In this document: in pieces, positions 1 to 13,402 of the stretch | Numbering within the stretch: the stretch's first letter is position 1 | Layout of the letters: each line of letters starts with the position of its first letter | NCBI GenBank assembly: GCA_030159075.1 | Contig: BROG01000512.1 | Coordinates: 124,001-188,000, forward strand | Reading direction: 5' to 3' | DNA length: 64,000 nt | Origin: Atrina japonica | Lineage: Eukaryota > Mollusca > Bivalvia > Pterioida > Pinnidae | Program-made: the position numbers and the translations under genes | Notes under the pieces: generated by a model | Databases searched by the model: none | Seen by the model: only the letters and a program-made list of their open reading frames with translations | Told to the model about the DNA's origin: nothing

Positions 1-1122
1 ACTGAGTCTGATCTTGTGTTATCTTGTATATTACTAGTGATAACAACTGAGTCTGAAATCTTGTGTTACTACTTGAGGTGTATTACTAGTGATAACAACT
101 GAGTCTGAAATCTTGTTTTATTACTTAAGGTGTATTACGGTACTAGTGATATCACCTAAGTCTGAAATCTTGTGTTACTACTTGAGGTGTATTACTAGTG
201 ATAACAACTAAGTATGAAATCTTGTGTTATTACTAGTGATAACAACTGAGTCTGAAATCTTGTTTTATTACTTGAGGTATATTACTAGTGATAACAACTG
301 AGTCTGAAATCTTGTGTTATTACTTGAGGTGTATTACAAGTGATAACAACTGAGTCTGAAATCTTGTGTTATTACTTAAGGTCTAAGTGATAACAACTGA
401 GTCTGAAATCTTGTGTTATTACTTGAGGTGTATTACTAGTGATAATAATTGAGTCTGAAATCTTGTGTTATTACTTAAGGTATATTAAAGTCTGAAATCT
501 TGTGTTATTACTTAAGGTATATTAATAGTGATAACAACTGAGTCTGAAATCTTGTGTTATTACTTGAGGTGTATTACTAGTGATAATAATTGAGTCTGAA
601 ATCTTGTGTTATTACTTAAGGTATATTAAAGTGATGAAAAGTCTGAAATCTTGTGTTACTACTTGAGGTGTATTACTAGTGATAACAACTGAGTCTGAAA
701 TCTTGTGTTATTACTTGAGGTATATTAATAGTGATAACAACTGAGTCTGAAATCTTGTGTTATTACTTAAGGTATATTACTAGTGATAACAACTGAGTCT
801 GAAATCTTGTGTTATTACTTGAGGTGTATTAATAGTGATAATAATTGAGTCTGAAATCTTGTGTTATTACTTAAGGTATATTAAAGTCTGAAATCTTGTG
901 TTATTACTTAAGGTATATTAATACTGATAACAACAAAGTCTGAAATCTTGTGTTACTACTTGAGGTGTATAACTAGTGATAACAACTAAGTCTGAAATCT
1001 TGTGTTATTGTTTGAGGTGTATTACTAGTGATATCAACTCAGTCTGAAATATTGTTTTATTACTTGAGGTGTATTTCTAGTGATATCAAATGAGTCTGAA
1101 ATCTTGTATTATTCAAATTTTA
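1..1122. repeat. 52-bp minisatellite, open at the window edge
   Basis: About twenty copies of a 52-bp unit, recognisable by the recurring words GAGTCTGAAATCTTGTGTTA and GTATTACTAGTGATAACAAC. Some units are shortened by about 20 bp, for example near 390, 485 and 885. The array runs off the left edge. No reading frame stays open through it, so it is non-coding. Confidence 0.95.
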
Positions 1123-2147
1123 TGTTATAGCTACACTTGGACTGAAGCCTACATGAGCATCACTAAAATGTCACCAATCAATTCTGGAAAATATTTGATG
1201 TTGGTGACTCCATTTGTTTTGTATTTTAAAAACTGATGTTTCATGGAAGAATAGTCTAATAATTGTCTTCATTAGCTTTAAAGAAACTAATCATTGATTG
1301 TGATCCTATGTGTATGATATCAAAGTGATTCTGGATCACTAACCGTAAATCTTGTTTTAAATTTAAACTCTTGACTGCTACATTAATAGAGTTAATATAG
1401 GCTCCCACTGCTGCATTATTTATTCATAATTAAAAATAATTAGGATACACTTTTTGATTTCAGATAATTCAAAAAGTGTACAAGATACAGAAAGAAAACA
1501 TACATCAAAATGTTTGTCAGTGTTTATACTTTATAAAGATACTGTCATATCTTGGGTAATGTGTCATTGTCAGCTGTACAGGTGAAAACCCTGTATGACA
1601 ACATCTACAATGATGAGTCAGAGAAACAACTATAGTTGTGTGTAGTACTGAGTGACCATTAATGGCGGCACAACACAATAGTTGTGTGAAGTAGTCTTAG
1701 GGTTAACATTTGATCAAAAGCAATAATCAGATCTGACAGTTGCCATGGCTGAGAATTATCTGTGTTGACTTCTGAAAATGCTATTTTTGTATACTTTGAA
1801 ATCTCTGTGCTAGATAAGGTAATTCTGACAAAAACATGAAAACCCAATCAAACTCATCCCCAAGTCATTGTAAATAGATACCAAAAGAAATGGAACACAA
1901 CGAAAATTGAGATAATTAAACAAATACATGTAATAAAAAAGTAAATGGCACTAACAACATTCTGTCACACACACAAAAATATCAGAATTTAATTACTTTT
2001 CTATATGTTTTATCTATCCAAACACCAAAAACCTTAACAAGGGACAAATAAATACAGTGTATGTTAACGTCGCTGTCCCCTGTAGTTTCTTCAGTGGGAA
2101 TTTTACACCAGAATATTGTCTCTGACTGATTTTTTAAAATTTCTGAA

Positions 2148-2215
2148 CATTGTTGTATGCCACACTCAACAATTTTTCAGTTATATGATGGCAGTCAGTT
2201 TTGATAGAAATGTGG
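2148..2215 (-). mobile_element. SINE tail fragment (family also at 10205, 17826 and 49085)
   Basis: The block GCCACACTCAACAATTTTTC followed by AGTTATATGATGGC matches the 3' body of the tRNA-derived SINE seen more completely at 10205-10412 and 17826-18530. Only the tail portion is present here; the tRNA-like head is missing. Confidence 0.55.
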
Positions 2216-3131
2216 CTGGATAAACTCAGAATATTTATATCAAAACTATAATGCTTCAGAAGACAAACCTTTCATATCTAATACGTTGTTTGTGTGTATG
2301 GGAGTTGAACATCCTGGCGGCAATGATGTATGTTTTCAACTGCATTCTGATGGTGGGAAATCGAAGATAAGAATACGACATCAAAATCTGATAAAGGGAT
2401 CATACCTTTAACATAGTGCCAAAAACTCAATTATTTAACCTTGGCTAGCTATAGGAAATATAACAAAGGAACTACTTCTTGATAAGAGTTTTCAAACACA
2501 AGTTATATTGTCAATTTCCAAATAGATGCTTTATCATCATAACATTTGTGTGTTACCAATAAAATTACCTAACATTAATATCATTTATATAAAGATTGAT
2601 ATAAAAACATCCAAATACAATCAGAGATGGAGAAACAGCAATCAGCATAAATTAATCCATTAAGTAAAAGCACAGTGGAATTCTGAAGTTCTTACACCAT
2701 ATTTCAAAGATTCTACGATTGTATACTACCATACTTTGATGGAAAAGTTTTCATTTAATTGTTTTTCATCTACCTATTTTTATTTTTTATCTTTTCAATG
2801 GAGAAGACACTTGAAGTTGAATGTGTGATGAGCTTGCTGTACGAGTTGCTGTTTAAAATGTCGCTAAAATTTTGCCACTTTGGTCAAAAAATGAAAGATT
2901 ATTTTTTGGCCAGTTTAATTTTGGCCATTTGTATTTATATCATTTTTAATTTCAAATTGCATAAAAAATCTTGGTCTTGTCATAACAAACATTCCAGGTG
3001 GTTGAAATTCACCTAGAGGGTGATTGGTGATTGAAAATATTTATGCCTGACTCACAGTTTATATAAAGTCATGAATGTCATTATAAAAAGATCCAGATTT
3101 TCGGCCATCAAACGTATACATATTCTAAACA

Positions 3132-3181
3132 GTTTAATTTTGGCCATTTTAATAGGGTAACCAAATTGGCCAAAATTAAAC
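3132..3181. repeat. 15-bp perfect inverted repeat
   Basis: GTTTAATTTTGGCCA at 3132-3146 is the exact reverse complement of 3167-3181, with a 20-base loop. A further copy of the same word lies near 2915-2930. This is probably the remnant of a foldback or MITE element. Confidence 0.6.
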
Positions 3182-5097
3182 AATGGCCAATATATCCCAA
3201 TTTACAGTAAAATGAATATCATGAAATTCAAAAGAATGATGTATGAAATATACATACCAGTACATGTAAAATGTTCCTTTGTAGGTAGACGCCCCAATTT
3301 TTACATTAGCTACATTGGTAGATTGTTGTTATTGCCAAGTACCAGTATATTACACAGTCTGATGATATATCGTTACATGTAATTATAACCCATGGCAATG
3401 ATAATAAAAATTTTCTGAACATTTTCTGAAAATTTGTGAATTTTATCTGGTAAAATTTGTAATGGTGGTATCTTTCAAGATAGCAGTACTATAACTATCA
3501 CATCATTTTACATATACACTGAATCTACAAAATTACAATAGCGGTTCAGATCACTTAACTTTTTATAACATATATATGCTGCACAATTAAAAGGAATTTG
3601 GAATTTAATTTAAACTTTATTTCTAAAAATATTATGGGGAAAATTAATTATGCTTGGGAATAAAGCCCTATTTCAGCAATGCCTTACATGTAAATGGGAA
3701 AAGTCCTTGCTAATTACTTCATAAAATTACTAAATTTGTGAATAAAAGGAATTAGAACTGTATTTTTTCTAAAAACTAAAAATATTAAATGAACAATTTT
3801 TAAAGACTCCTATATTTGTTACAGCAGCTACATAGTTGCGATGCATTACAAAGGTTGATATACCAAGAGCCATACTATCTATACAATAATTTATACACTG
3901 TCAAACACATTGACAAATTCCTAAACATAAATTTAAATTTGCAATGACAATATCTAAAATAAAATTTTGCAATGACTTGATCAGATCTATAGGTAAGTTA
4001 TGTGATCAGATCTATAAGTAAGTTATGACTACATGTAATTTATCAATGATACATCGGGTATCATCGGTATTAACAAGTATACAACGATCGAACATAATCC
4101 ATAATGACAAAACAAAACCTGGCATTACCTACGACCCCAGAAACGAGGTTGACCTACCGAGACTATACAAACTTGTATCTGATATATATCAATTAAGGTG
4201 ATGTTTCTTATCATTACATTTCTGGCTGTCAAAGACAAGACATGTCTATCTATATGTCCCTATTTTATGAATTACATTGTGCATACCGTCATTCCATATA
4301 ATCAGACTATTTGTATAAATCAGGCCCTCACTGTCAGTCATCTGTTTCTTTGACAGACGTTGATATTTCAACGGCTTGAACATGGAATGGTTAGTGAATT
4401 TCTTAGTCTGCAACGCAGTTAAGTGTAGATGACATCAAACTGATAACATTTAAATCGACCAAGTTTAGCTTTAAAGGGGTCTGAATTATTATATTTTGTC
4501 ATTTAAATCCATTAATGCCTTACCACTATTTGTAAGGTGTGGGATATTTCTATAGGAATCTTACAAATAAATAAATACACCTTTTTCTGACATTTGGGTA
4601 ATATCTGACACAATTTTATAATTTCAAGTTTTGAAAAAAAATTTAAAAGCATACCACAGCTTATCATCTGTGGCTCAGGTCCAGAGATAAACTGGCCCTG
4701 GAGAACAGACCCAAATAGAAAACTAATTACAGCATGTCACTGCAATAGAAAAATAAATCCATTACTGAAAAAAAACTATTACAGTAAAAAAAAATGGTCA
4801 TTATCACTGTATAAACAATGATACATAAATATAACACTGCTGAGAGATTCGTAGTATAAATTGTCACCAAGAGAAAATACATTGCAATCATGGCAGGGCC
4901 AAAGGTGACCAAAGATTTTCAAGGTGTGTCAATGATGGTATTGACTAAATGTTTAGTTTTTCATTTACATAATAGGTGACATCTCCATTGAGATAAACAA
5001 AAATAATCATGGTGGATCATATTTAAAACACAACTTTCAAAATAAAAACAAGGAAAACTTGAGTTATTGCAAAACATGTACATGTATGTACCGACAG

Positions 5098-5335
5098 ACA
5101 GACGGAAGGACAATATTTTCGCCACCGTTAGTTTTCGCCATTTTCGTCCTTAGATGCGAAGGCAAATTTAAAGTGAAAGTCATATTTTCAAGCTAAATAA
5201 TTGAAGCAAGGTTTACATGAAATACATGACTTACAGGGCAAATTTAAGACATGGTGAATATGTTTTTTTCTGTTGTAAAAGGGCGAAAATAACCTGGGTC
5301 AAAAATAACCAAGGGCGAAAATAACCAGGTATACA
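5098..5335. mobile_element. Possible foldback/MITE element with TTTTCGCC ends
   Basis: The left part has two copies of TTTTCGCC and the right part three copies of the inverted form, GGCGAAAATAACC or close variants. The ends are therefore inverted around an AT-rich centre of about 150 bp. No transposase is present. The class cannot be fixed from this copy. Confidence 0.35.
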
Positions 5336-5910
5336 TGTACAGTAATACGTCTGTCATAGATGACTTTATTAAAAACCCAACAACAACCAACATTTCCTTT
5401 ACACTCGGTCTCATTAGTGAAAATATCTTAATGTGACATTTGATATCGTCATGTTTACATCCTTGAATTCATCATTAAAGAAATGCCATATTACATTGAT
5501 AACAATGCAAAGACATTAATTATTTCCATGACAACAGTTCCCAGGTAGGTACAATTAATACAAATTGAGGTGATTAATATTTTGCTTTCAGCTGTATTCT
5601 CACAAGCTGAAGATTCTTATCAGAATAACAGCATCACATTGGCATGTACCTCATTTTCACCCAACATCAACTCTGAAAGGTTTTTGATTTAAACATATTT
5701 CATTGTTACATTGTACAAAACAAATGGATTGGACACAAGTTAATTAAGTCCTTTCCATTACAAGCAACAAATATACATTTTTTTAATAAGTCATGTAATG
5801 GTGAATTAAACAACAGGATTTACATTTGTTACAAAAGTTGGAAGGTTTATACTGTAGGTCAAATTGAAGGCATAGTAAGTAGATTGATTCTATAGTCAAG
5901 AACTTAAATG

Positions 5911-6728
5911 ATATTCCAAGCTCTCCATGTAAATTATAATCCAAGCTCTCCATGTAAATGATAATCCAAGCTCTCCATGTAAATGATAATCCAAGCTCTC
6001 CATGTAAGTGATAATCCAAGCTTTCCATGCAAATGATAATGAAGGCTAGCCATGCAAATGATAATGAAGCTTACCCATGTAAAAGATAATCAAAGCTCTC
6101 ATTGCAAAAGATAATCAAAGCTCTCATTGCAAATGATAATCAAAGCTCTCATTGCAAATGATAATCAAAGCTCTCCATGCAAATGATAATCCAAATTCTC
6201 GATGAAAATGATAATGAAGGCTACCCATGCAAATGATAATCCAAGCTCTCCATGCAAATGATAGTTCAAGTTCTCCATATAAAAGATAATTAAAGCTCCC
6301 CATGCAAATGATAATCCAAGCTCTCCGTGCAAATGATAATCCAAGCACTGCATGCAAATGATAATGAAGGCTACCCATGCAAATGATAATGAAGGCCACC
6401 CATGCAAATGATAATCAAAGCTCTCATTGCAAATGATAATCCAAGCTCTCCATGCAGATGATAATCAAAGCTTTCCATGCAAAAGATAATCAAAGCTCTC
6501 CATGTAAATGATAATGAAGGCTATCCATGCAAATGATAATCAAAGCTCTCCATGCAAATGATAATCCAAATTCTCCATGCCAATAATACTTGAGGCTCTC
6601 CATGCAAATGTTAATGAAGACTTGTCATACAAATAAAAATGGAGTCTCTCCATGCAAATAATAATGAAGGTTCTCCATGAAAATGATAATGAAGGCTTGC
6701 AATGCAAATGATAATGGAGCCTCTCCAC
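5911..6728. repeat. 25-bp minisatellite carrying octamer motifs
   Basis: About 32 copies of a 25-bp unit of the type CATGCAAATGATAATCCAAG plus CTCTC. Because 3 x 25 = 75, the minus strand translates into long repetitive ORFs, which are not genes. Many units contain the exact octamer ATGCAAAT, about 14 copies by eye. Confidence 0.95.
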
Positions 6729-8199
6729 ACTATAAGAAGCTGTACATTTTGCACCCCTTTCATAGATTCAGTCTGTTCATTTGGCTGAGAGAGATTTCCA
6801 AGATGATTGTCCAAAGAATTCTATAAAATTCTATTCATTTTTAATTCCATGATAAAATATTTCTATTTACTGCATGGTAATGTTTTTAAAAAAAATGCAT
6901 CTCCAAATAAAATGACCAGCAAAAAAGGTCCTATAGCATGTAAGATGCCTAGTGATGTTAACAATTAAATAACTGATAGCTTAATAACTACAAAAAAAAG
7001 TGAAACTTGAATATACATGTAATGATCTCCTTAGGGACACAAGGAAACTGGTTTTTATAGGAATGTGGTCTTTATTTAAAGATTGGTTTGTACATAAATG
7101 GTACTTTTGGCAGCAGCAAAATATGGTCTTTGTGACCAGGTGGTATTTATACACTGGTGGTTACTAAAGCAGGCTTTACTGTCCATGATCAATTACTAAA
7201 TTACTGATTTTGATAAAAGCAAAGATACTTACAGTCAATGATGATCTTTCAAATGATTACCAGACAAAGTTAAGACAATTTGTTTAACCCTGACCACAGA
7301 CTCAGAATTTGTGATAATTTTAAGGTAACATTGTTTTGGGTACAATCTGTTGCGTATCTTAGAATATCCTGACAACATTTGTATCATTTATGCAAAAATT
7401 AAGATTATCTGCTTACATTTAAGCTCTGGAGTAGACAGGTGAGTTTTTCACACCTGCCATATAACTTCATTGCCGTCAATTTTTGAAGATCATTGGGAAC
7501 GACTGGTGTAAGTGATACAATATGATAACTTCTTCAATGATACAATCTTAAGAGAAATAGGTCTGGTCATGGGGGAACAAGAATATTGCTAACTTCCTCA
7601 ATGATATAATATAACTGTTTTATTATACCAAAACACAACATTGCACTCAGACTGAAGCTTCAAAAGATTGTCACTTTTTGTGCGCGTGTTTTCCCTTCAA
7701 AATGCAATTTAAAAATCCTGTAGTTCTTTGATCATCTTGACAAACCTGGGCACCACCATTGTGACAAATTTATTTACATATTCAGCAAAGGTGTGGATGG
7801 AAATGTTGATTGGCTGACACTGGATGCCCCGCCCAGTGGGAAATATCATTTGCAGCAAATTTTGGGGAATAAGCTCATTTTAATGATGAACTTTTATATG
7901 AGTAAAATCAGTTGAGAGAGGCAACTGTCTATCATGACTCTGTGAATATATAATGATACATTGGTAATTTGTCCTGTTTTTATATCGTACACTTTTAACT
8001 GTAAACAACATACCGGTGATGCATACGTTTTCCTGTATAACTTTCAGCAGATGAATTTCTGTGATTTTGTTCGAAATTACGAGAATTGATCTTTCTCCAA
8101 ACTGACTAGAATTTTTCATTTTCTAAGTCATACTGTAACACTGCATGATAACCAAGATTTTTCTAGTTAACAGAGGCAATGGAAAAACGAGGTACTTAC
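6729..8199. other. Non-coding stretch, with one MITE copy
   Basis: No exon was recognised. The stretch lies 3' of the inositol-multikinase-like exon on the minus strand, so it is probably intron of that gene. A MITE copy occupies 7000-7181. Confidence 0.5.
7000..7181. mobile_element. MITE, CAGTGAAAC family (copy 1)
   Basis: Starts GTGAAACTTG and ends GCTTTACTG, matching the copies at 15353-15510 and 24862-24981. The body has the characteristic words GGTGGT and TATTTATACAC followed by GGTGG. The outermost bases of the left end are lost in an A-run. It is non-autonomous, with no ORF. Confidence 0.6.
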
Positions 8200-8307
8200 C
8201 AATTTTGCCATCACTGTATTTATGTCCGGCAACTTGGTTGGCAAAAGGCATGGTTCCAGGTGGTAGCGGAGGTATTGAGCGTAGAGAATTCATCACCTTC
8301 CTTACAA
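8200..8307 (-). CDS. Exon of an inositol polyphosphate multikinase-like gene
   Basis: A 108-bp exon between a consensus acceptor (TTTTTCAG) and donor (GTAAGT). One frame is fully open and reads MNSLRSIPPLPPG followed by PFANQVAGHKYSDGKIG. The second segment resembles the N-terminal conserved block of inositol polyphosphate multikinases (HQVAGH followed by a G-rich turn). That enzyme phosphorylates inositol phosphates and PIP2, using the IPK fold. The catalytic PxxxDxKxG region is not in this exon, and I found no downstream exon between here and base 1, so the rest should lie left of the window. The in-frame ATG inside the exon could be the start, or coding could continue from an upstream exon. 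The exon is too short for certainty about the family member, for example against inositol hexakisphosphate kinases. Confidence 0.6.
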
Positions 8308-8974
8308 CTGAAAAATAAAATAAGATATTGATTCAAAGCAAAGTCTATTACATTAATGAAAATTTACAGCTACATTTTTACGAGTTGATGAAACATCAAG
8401 GCAGTTATGTTATGCTAAGTTATTTATTGGGAACAAGTCAAAGCACATTTTGCAGTATGGGGTTAATAACACAATATATTGACACAAAATTACACATGTA
8501 TGCACATTTCAGCAACATAAACTCAACTTTAAGACTGAAATTTCTGTCTGTGAAGCTGGACATAGAAGTTGCATCATTCCTCATTTACGTGATCTTAACT
8601 GATGAAAAACTCGCGACAGTCTTTGAAGTTTACATGTACACGTATTGACCTAGAGATTTAAGGCTACTGATAGGAAGTATAGTGTAAAGGTATAATACTG
8701 CCCTGTCGCATAGACATTTATTTAATATCGATGAAACAATGTTTATGAGCACAAGATTTTATAATCATACTGCTGATCTATGTAGTTCTGACTAGCCAAA
8801 TGTCTGACCCAATTTTTAGTTACTTTTTTTTTGTAAAACCTAATTTTACGGAATTAAAAACTATTCAGTATACTGAGTATATTATATCTCATTAAAATTT
8901 ACGATTGCCATCAACTTGTATCAGTACTTTCAGTACTTTTATTGTATTATCTAGTAGAATTTCACGTCATACAA
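8308..8974. other. Non-coding (intron upstream of the multikinase-like exon)
   Basis: AT-rich sequence with one unsupported plus-strand ORF (8328-8648). That ORF is antisense to the presumed gene and resembles no family I know. No repeat stands out. Confidence 0.4.
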
Positions 8975-9458
8975 ACTTCAGTCTGACTACATAGATATAA
9001 GCATATATCTAGGATTATACTTAAGTCTGACTATACATATCAGTGTATATCTAAGTTTATACTTCTGTCTAACTATAGATATCAGTGTATATCTAAGTTT
9101 ATACTTCTGTCTCACTATAGATATCAGGGTATATCTAAGTTTATATTTCAGTCTGATACAGATATCAATGTACCGTATATTGTAGTTTATACTTCTGTCT
9201 GACTACATAGATATCAGTATATATCTAAGTTTAAACTTCTGTCTGACTACAGATATCAGTATATATCTAAGTTTAAACTTCTGTCTAACTACAGATATCA
9301 GCATATATCTACATGTAACTTTAAACTTCTGTCGACTACAGATATTAGCATATATCTAAGTTTATACTTCTGTCTGACCATAGATATCAGCATATATCTA
9401 AGTTCATACTTCTATATGACTACAGATATCAGCAAATATCTAAGTTTATGCTTCAGTC
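8975..9458. repeat. 42-bp minisatellite
   Basis: About eleven copies of a 42-bp unit built around CTACAGATATCAGTATATAT and CTAAGTTTATACTTCTGTCT. Units diverge by a few bases and small indels. It is non-coding and lies in the presumed long intron. Confidence 0.92.
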
Positions 9459-10204
9459 TTTTATACAAAGATTTTAGTGAGTCACTCATGAAATTTAAAC
9501 TTCACACAACAAATAATATGACTTTTAGTGAGCTTGAACATACACCTGCTAACAAGAAATGATATGGCCAAATGGTTTATAATTGTATTTTGGAGTTCAA
9601 GGTCAAAATCAACAGGTTTTCTCATCATGCAGAGTTACAATGTGATACTCTTAACAGTTTTCTCACAAATGAGCTAAATATAACAACTGCTGAACCAAAG
9701 TGTTGATACAGACAGACAAGCATACTTGCCAAGTCTCTTCCATCAGTAGAGATACTCCCTATTTTTATGTAAAATGTCTATAATTTCTTCAAGAAAAATG
9801 CATATCTCCCCCATGAAAAATTTTCTATTATTTCTTACTAAAATTTAAAGTCTCCCCCCATGAAAATTTTTCAAGGTTGGCAAGTCTGCACAAAATGTCG
9901 ATGGACATCATCATTTCATTGACAGTTATTTGTTTCGTAATCCCATCAAATATTTATCCTTACAAGCATAAAGTACCTACAATTTCAGGTCAAAAGTGAT
10001 TCCCAAAAAATGAATTTATAATACCTGTACATCCTTAGTAAATTTGCATTTTTTCAATAACTCTTCTAGAATTTGTCAATTATCCAACTTTAACAAAATT
10101 TCATCCACAGAGCTTTCATGTTATGGTACTCAATTAGTTGAAATTCCATTGCAATCTATTAATTATTTCAGGAGAAATACATTATTCATCATGAGAGTAA
10201 AATT

Positions 10205-10412
10205 CTAGATCATTTAGATTTTGATTTGATTTTGATTTTTTTGTTTTACGCCATACTCAACAATCTTTCAGTCATATGATGGCGTCCAGTTTTTATTGGC
10301 GGAGGAGAAACCCCGGTTACCCGGGTAAAGACCACCGACCTTCCGCAAGAAAACTGGCAAACTTTCCCACTTAATTCGAAATGACCCTAGCGGGACTCGA
10401 ACCAGGATCATT
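10205..10412 (-). mobile_element. tRNA-derived SINE (compact copy)
   Basis: Read on the minus strand it begins with an RNA polymerase III B-box-like word (GGTTCGAGTCCC). It continues through a conserved body (AAACTGGACGCCATCATATG) and ends in an AAAATC-type simple tail. The same body occurs at 17826-18530 and 49085-49300 in the same orientation. The A-box half is missing from this copy. Confidence 0.75.
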
Positions 10413-11801
10413 TAGATGTTTATTACATAGATAAATGAAAGGATCTGTGATGTAATTCATAAACACCAAAATAAAACTATCGATACTTAAGTAATCTATG
10501 GAGGTAAACTAACAAATATATTATCAAAATTAGGCCCAGATTTCCACAGTTAAATGTGCCATTTTTCTTCAATTTGGATGTCTACCAAATTCAGAGGACA
10601 AAATAAATGACCAGCCAAATTACTAAGGTTTATATATTTAAATTCATTAATGGGGAAAGTTCTGAAACACTTCTGGCATTTCTGTGACTATAGATTGATA
10701 AAGCTGAAATAGAAAAGAACAAATCTAGGTGGCAAAATTGACATTACAATGATTTAAATATACTGGCTAGTAATGGTCAATCATTGCAAGGCATGTAGTT
10801 TACCTAAATTACTCAAGCAGGAAAGAACCTATTGTACACAGTAAAGGACATCCAAAGCTTGACAGTAAATATTCCAGAAGTCATTTTAATATATATATTG
10901 CGTGTACACCTGTTTAAACAACTTGACACTCAAGCATGTTAAGCCTGCTTACCACACTGTATCGTCATTCAAAATCTGCTCGTTACTACAATAAATCATC
11001 TTCAAACTGAAGCAAAAAACAGCAGTTGTAATTTTACACTATATACACACTATCAGCTTTCATGTTCTGAACTAAAAATTGCAAACTTGCTTTGTTTAAC
11101 ACTTCCAATATGGCTGCTTGTGATTGTTGAAGAATTTATGTCAATACATTGTTTCTATTTTCTCTCCACTAACATACAGTAAGTACAGTTTTGATATGGC
11201 CAACCTCAAGTTTAAAGGAATCCATGAAATTCCAGAGGATAAGTTGACCTCTGAACCTACATTTCATGCTCCACAGACTTGTATTCTTCATACCGAGAAC
11301 TGTGACATCACACAATTTTGTGAATGTATAAATCGACAACTGATTTTAAATACATGATCTCTTATCATAATAAAAATCTGAAAAAGGACATTTCTGCTGT
11401 ACTACTGATGTTTCCGACTAATTTGAAAGTCAACAAATGATATAAGAAGCTATCAGCTAAATATTGTGGTAAAGGAACATGTCAAAACCAAAGTAATAAC
11501 ATACCAATATATGTAATTCAACATGGTCATTATATCGTGAAAAATTGTTTTTCAATCACAAATATGTGTTTAATACAAAATACACACAAAGGCATAAAAT
11601 GTTCCAACAATAAACCCTGAATTAAAAGAATATAAGATTGAATGGTAAAAAGCAACAGAAGACCCTTATAATGCCACTGCTGTCTCATAACCTTGGACAA
11701 CAGTATGATATATTTTCCTGTAAAACTGATAAGATTTTCACATACTGTCCTTTGATGTCATTTTACAGAATTCTGTATCATTTTGGCATCTAAAATTACA
11801 G

Positions 11802-11903
11802 GACCTTATGAGTGAAATGGATCCATTCTGGGCCAAACTTTTACATTTGTCTGATTGCCCTGTAAACAAAGAAGCCACTGCAAGTGAAAGTTCCTTCGAA
11901 CTT
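11802..11903 (+). CDS. Possible exon of unknown gene
   Basis: A 102-bp segment between an acceptor-like AAAATTACAG and a donor GTGAGT. It is open for exactly 34 codons in the frame starting GAC. The product (DLMSEMDPFWAKLLHLSDC and on) has non-repetitive, protein-like composition. I recognise no family. It lies inside the long intron of the minus-strand multikinase-like gene, on the opposite strand. It could be chance: one open frame over 100 bp is weak evidence. Confidence 0.25.
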
Positions 11904-12221
11904 GTGAGTAACGACATCAATTAAATTTACCAGACAAAACAATTCATTAAAACACATGTATCAATTCATAGAATGAAAGCCGTTAAAACTCTTTAATTTA
12001 AATCAACTGTATTGAGTGTTGTATTTTTTGATTGTTTATAATCTGTAATTTAAGGATACAACTATGTAACATTTAATCAGACAAGAAACATAACATGTAG
12101 TACCGGGACTAGTATTTGGACAACTACCGGTAGATTTCAAACTACTGGACAAGTGAAAACTTCCTTATGTCAACAATAGAGGTGAAATGATAACAGTAGA
12201 AAAGCTATATAAGCTCACGTG

Positions 12222-12223
12222 AA

Positions 12224-12269
<46 letters not shown>

Positions 12270-12462
12270 AGAAATATTAAAATGATTCACACAAGTACTT
12301 AGATACACTGTAAATAAAAAATCACAACGCCAAATTAATCTCAACCAGTTTCATTATTACCATTAACTATAATGAAACTGGTTGAGTTTAATTCGGCAAT
12401 ATGTAGATTGTGATTGTATAACCATAACAATATGATTTTTTATAAAAGAACATGTGCATGTT

Positions 12463-12506
<44 letters not shown>

Positions 12507-12512
12507 CGAGAG

Positions 12513-12546
<34 letters not shown>
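12222..12546. repeat. Two AT dinucleotide microsatellites
   Basis: (AT)n at about 12222-12268. A second, interrupted block at about 12466-12546 is broken by AAAACGAGAGAAA near 12502. It is non-coding, and the ORF spanning it (12363-12602) is an artefact of the repeat. Confidence 0.95.
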
Positions 12547-12548
<2 letters not shown>

Positions 12549-13309
12549 TTTACATGTATGTATATATATGGTGTATATAATATAATTATGATTTAATATC
12601 ATTTTTATCTATACAGTATACTGTACTATCATTGTATCATAAAAATTTATTTTATTACTGATTTGAAATGATAATTATGATTTAAATGTAAAATTTATCC
12701 TTACTGATTTGAAATACAGTTCTGTGAACCAGAAGAAAGACAGCATTTAAACATACATCTGTGGGTAATGATAGCTCAAATTGTTACACATGGGATCAGG
12801 GATCCCCCCCCCAAAATAAAAACCTGAACAAGACTAAATATATTTGCATGATATGTGAAAAGTCAAGTCTTTATAGATGCAATCTACCGGTAGATAAAGG
12901 AATTTGTATGTTCTGAGAGAACAGAAAATAGAATGACACATTCAGGAGTTAACCATGAGGATAAGAAAGCCCTCCATAACTGTGGACACAAGTAGGCGAG
13001 AAACTTGGGAAGTGGCTGGTATAGGACAAAGGAAATACAATTACCAATTCAGGAGTTAACCAGGATAATAAATAAAGAGTTCAATAGCGGTTCATAGAGA
13101 GAGAAAATCGAAATTGAAAGTAAATGATTTAATACATTTACATGTATATTCACTGAAGGTCTGAAAAATATCTTGTAAAACTTAATGAGACTTTTGAATA
13201 TATAGACGACCCAGACATGGATATTCTCAAAATAAAGACATATTTTAATTTATTTCTAATTTAATCTTTGAGTCAATAAGTGAAGAGAGCTCATTCTAAT
13301 TCCCCAAGA

Positions 13310-13402
13310 TCTACTGTAAATCCTGTTTTATTCGTGAGAATTTTATTTCCATGTAATTTCGCAAGAGCTCCCGCTTGCGAAAATAAAATTATCACATAAT
13401 GA
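13310..13402. mobile_element. Foldback element with TTTCGCAAG stem
   Basis: ATTTTATTT, then TTTCGCAAG, then a short loop (AGCTCCCG), then CTTGCGAAA and AATAAAAT. This forms a hairpin of about 20 base pairs. The leading CTACTGTAAAT is a common flank of such palindromic elements in bivalves (recollection, not checked). Confidence 0.5.

Larger units (their letters stand above)
1123..5090. other. Non-coding stretch, AT-rich
   Basis: No convincing exon. It contains a short SINE tail fragment near 2148-2215, small inverted repeats near 2910-3181 and many scattered ACATGTA words. Short ORFs at 1659-1847, 2759-3016 and 4727-4912 have low-complexity products and no splice context that supports them. 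Confidence 0.5.

Noticed and set aside
1565..1618. Plus-strand segment after an AG reading VKTLYDNIYNDESEKQL then stop
   Set aside because: Looks like a terminal exon but is short and has no upstream partner, since the DNA to its left is a minisatellite. Family unknown.
5783..6814. Minus-strand ORFs with HLHGELGLSF-type repeats
   Set aside because: Translation of the 25-bp minisatellite in three overlapping frames.
7880..8119. Minus-strand ORF just 3' of the multikinase-like exon as its next exon
   Set aside because: Sequence shows no multikinase motifs, and the exon at 8200 has a strong donor with no matching acceptor at the start of this ORF.
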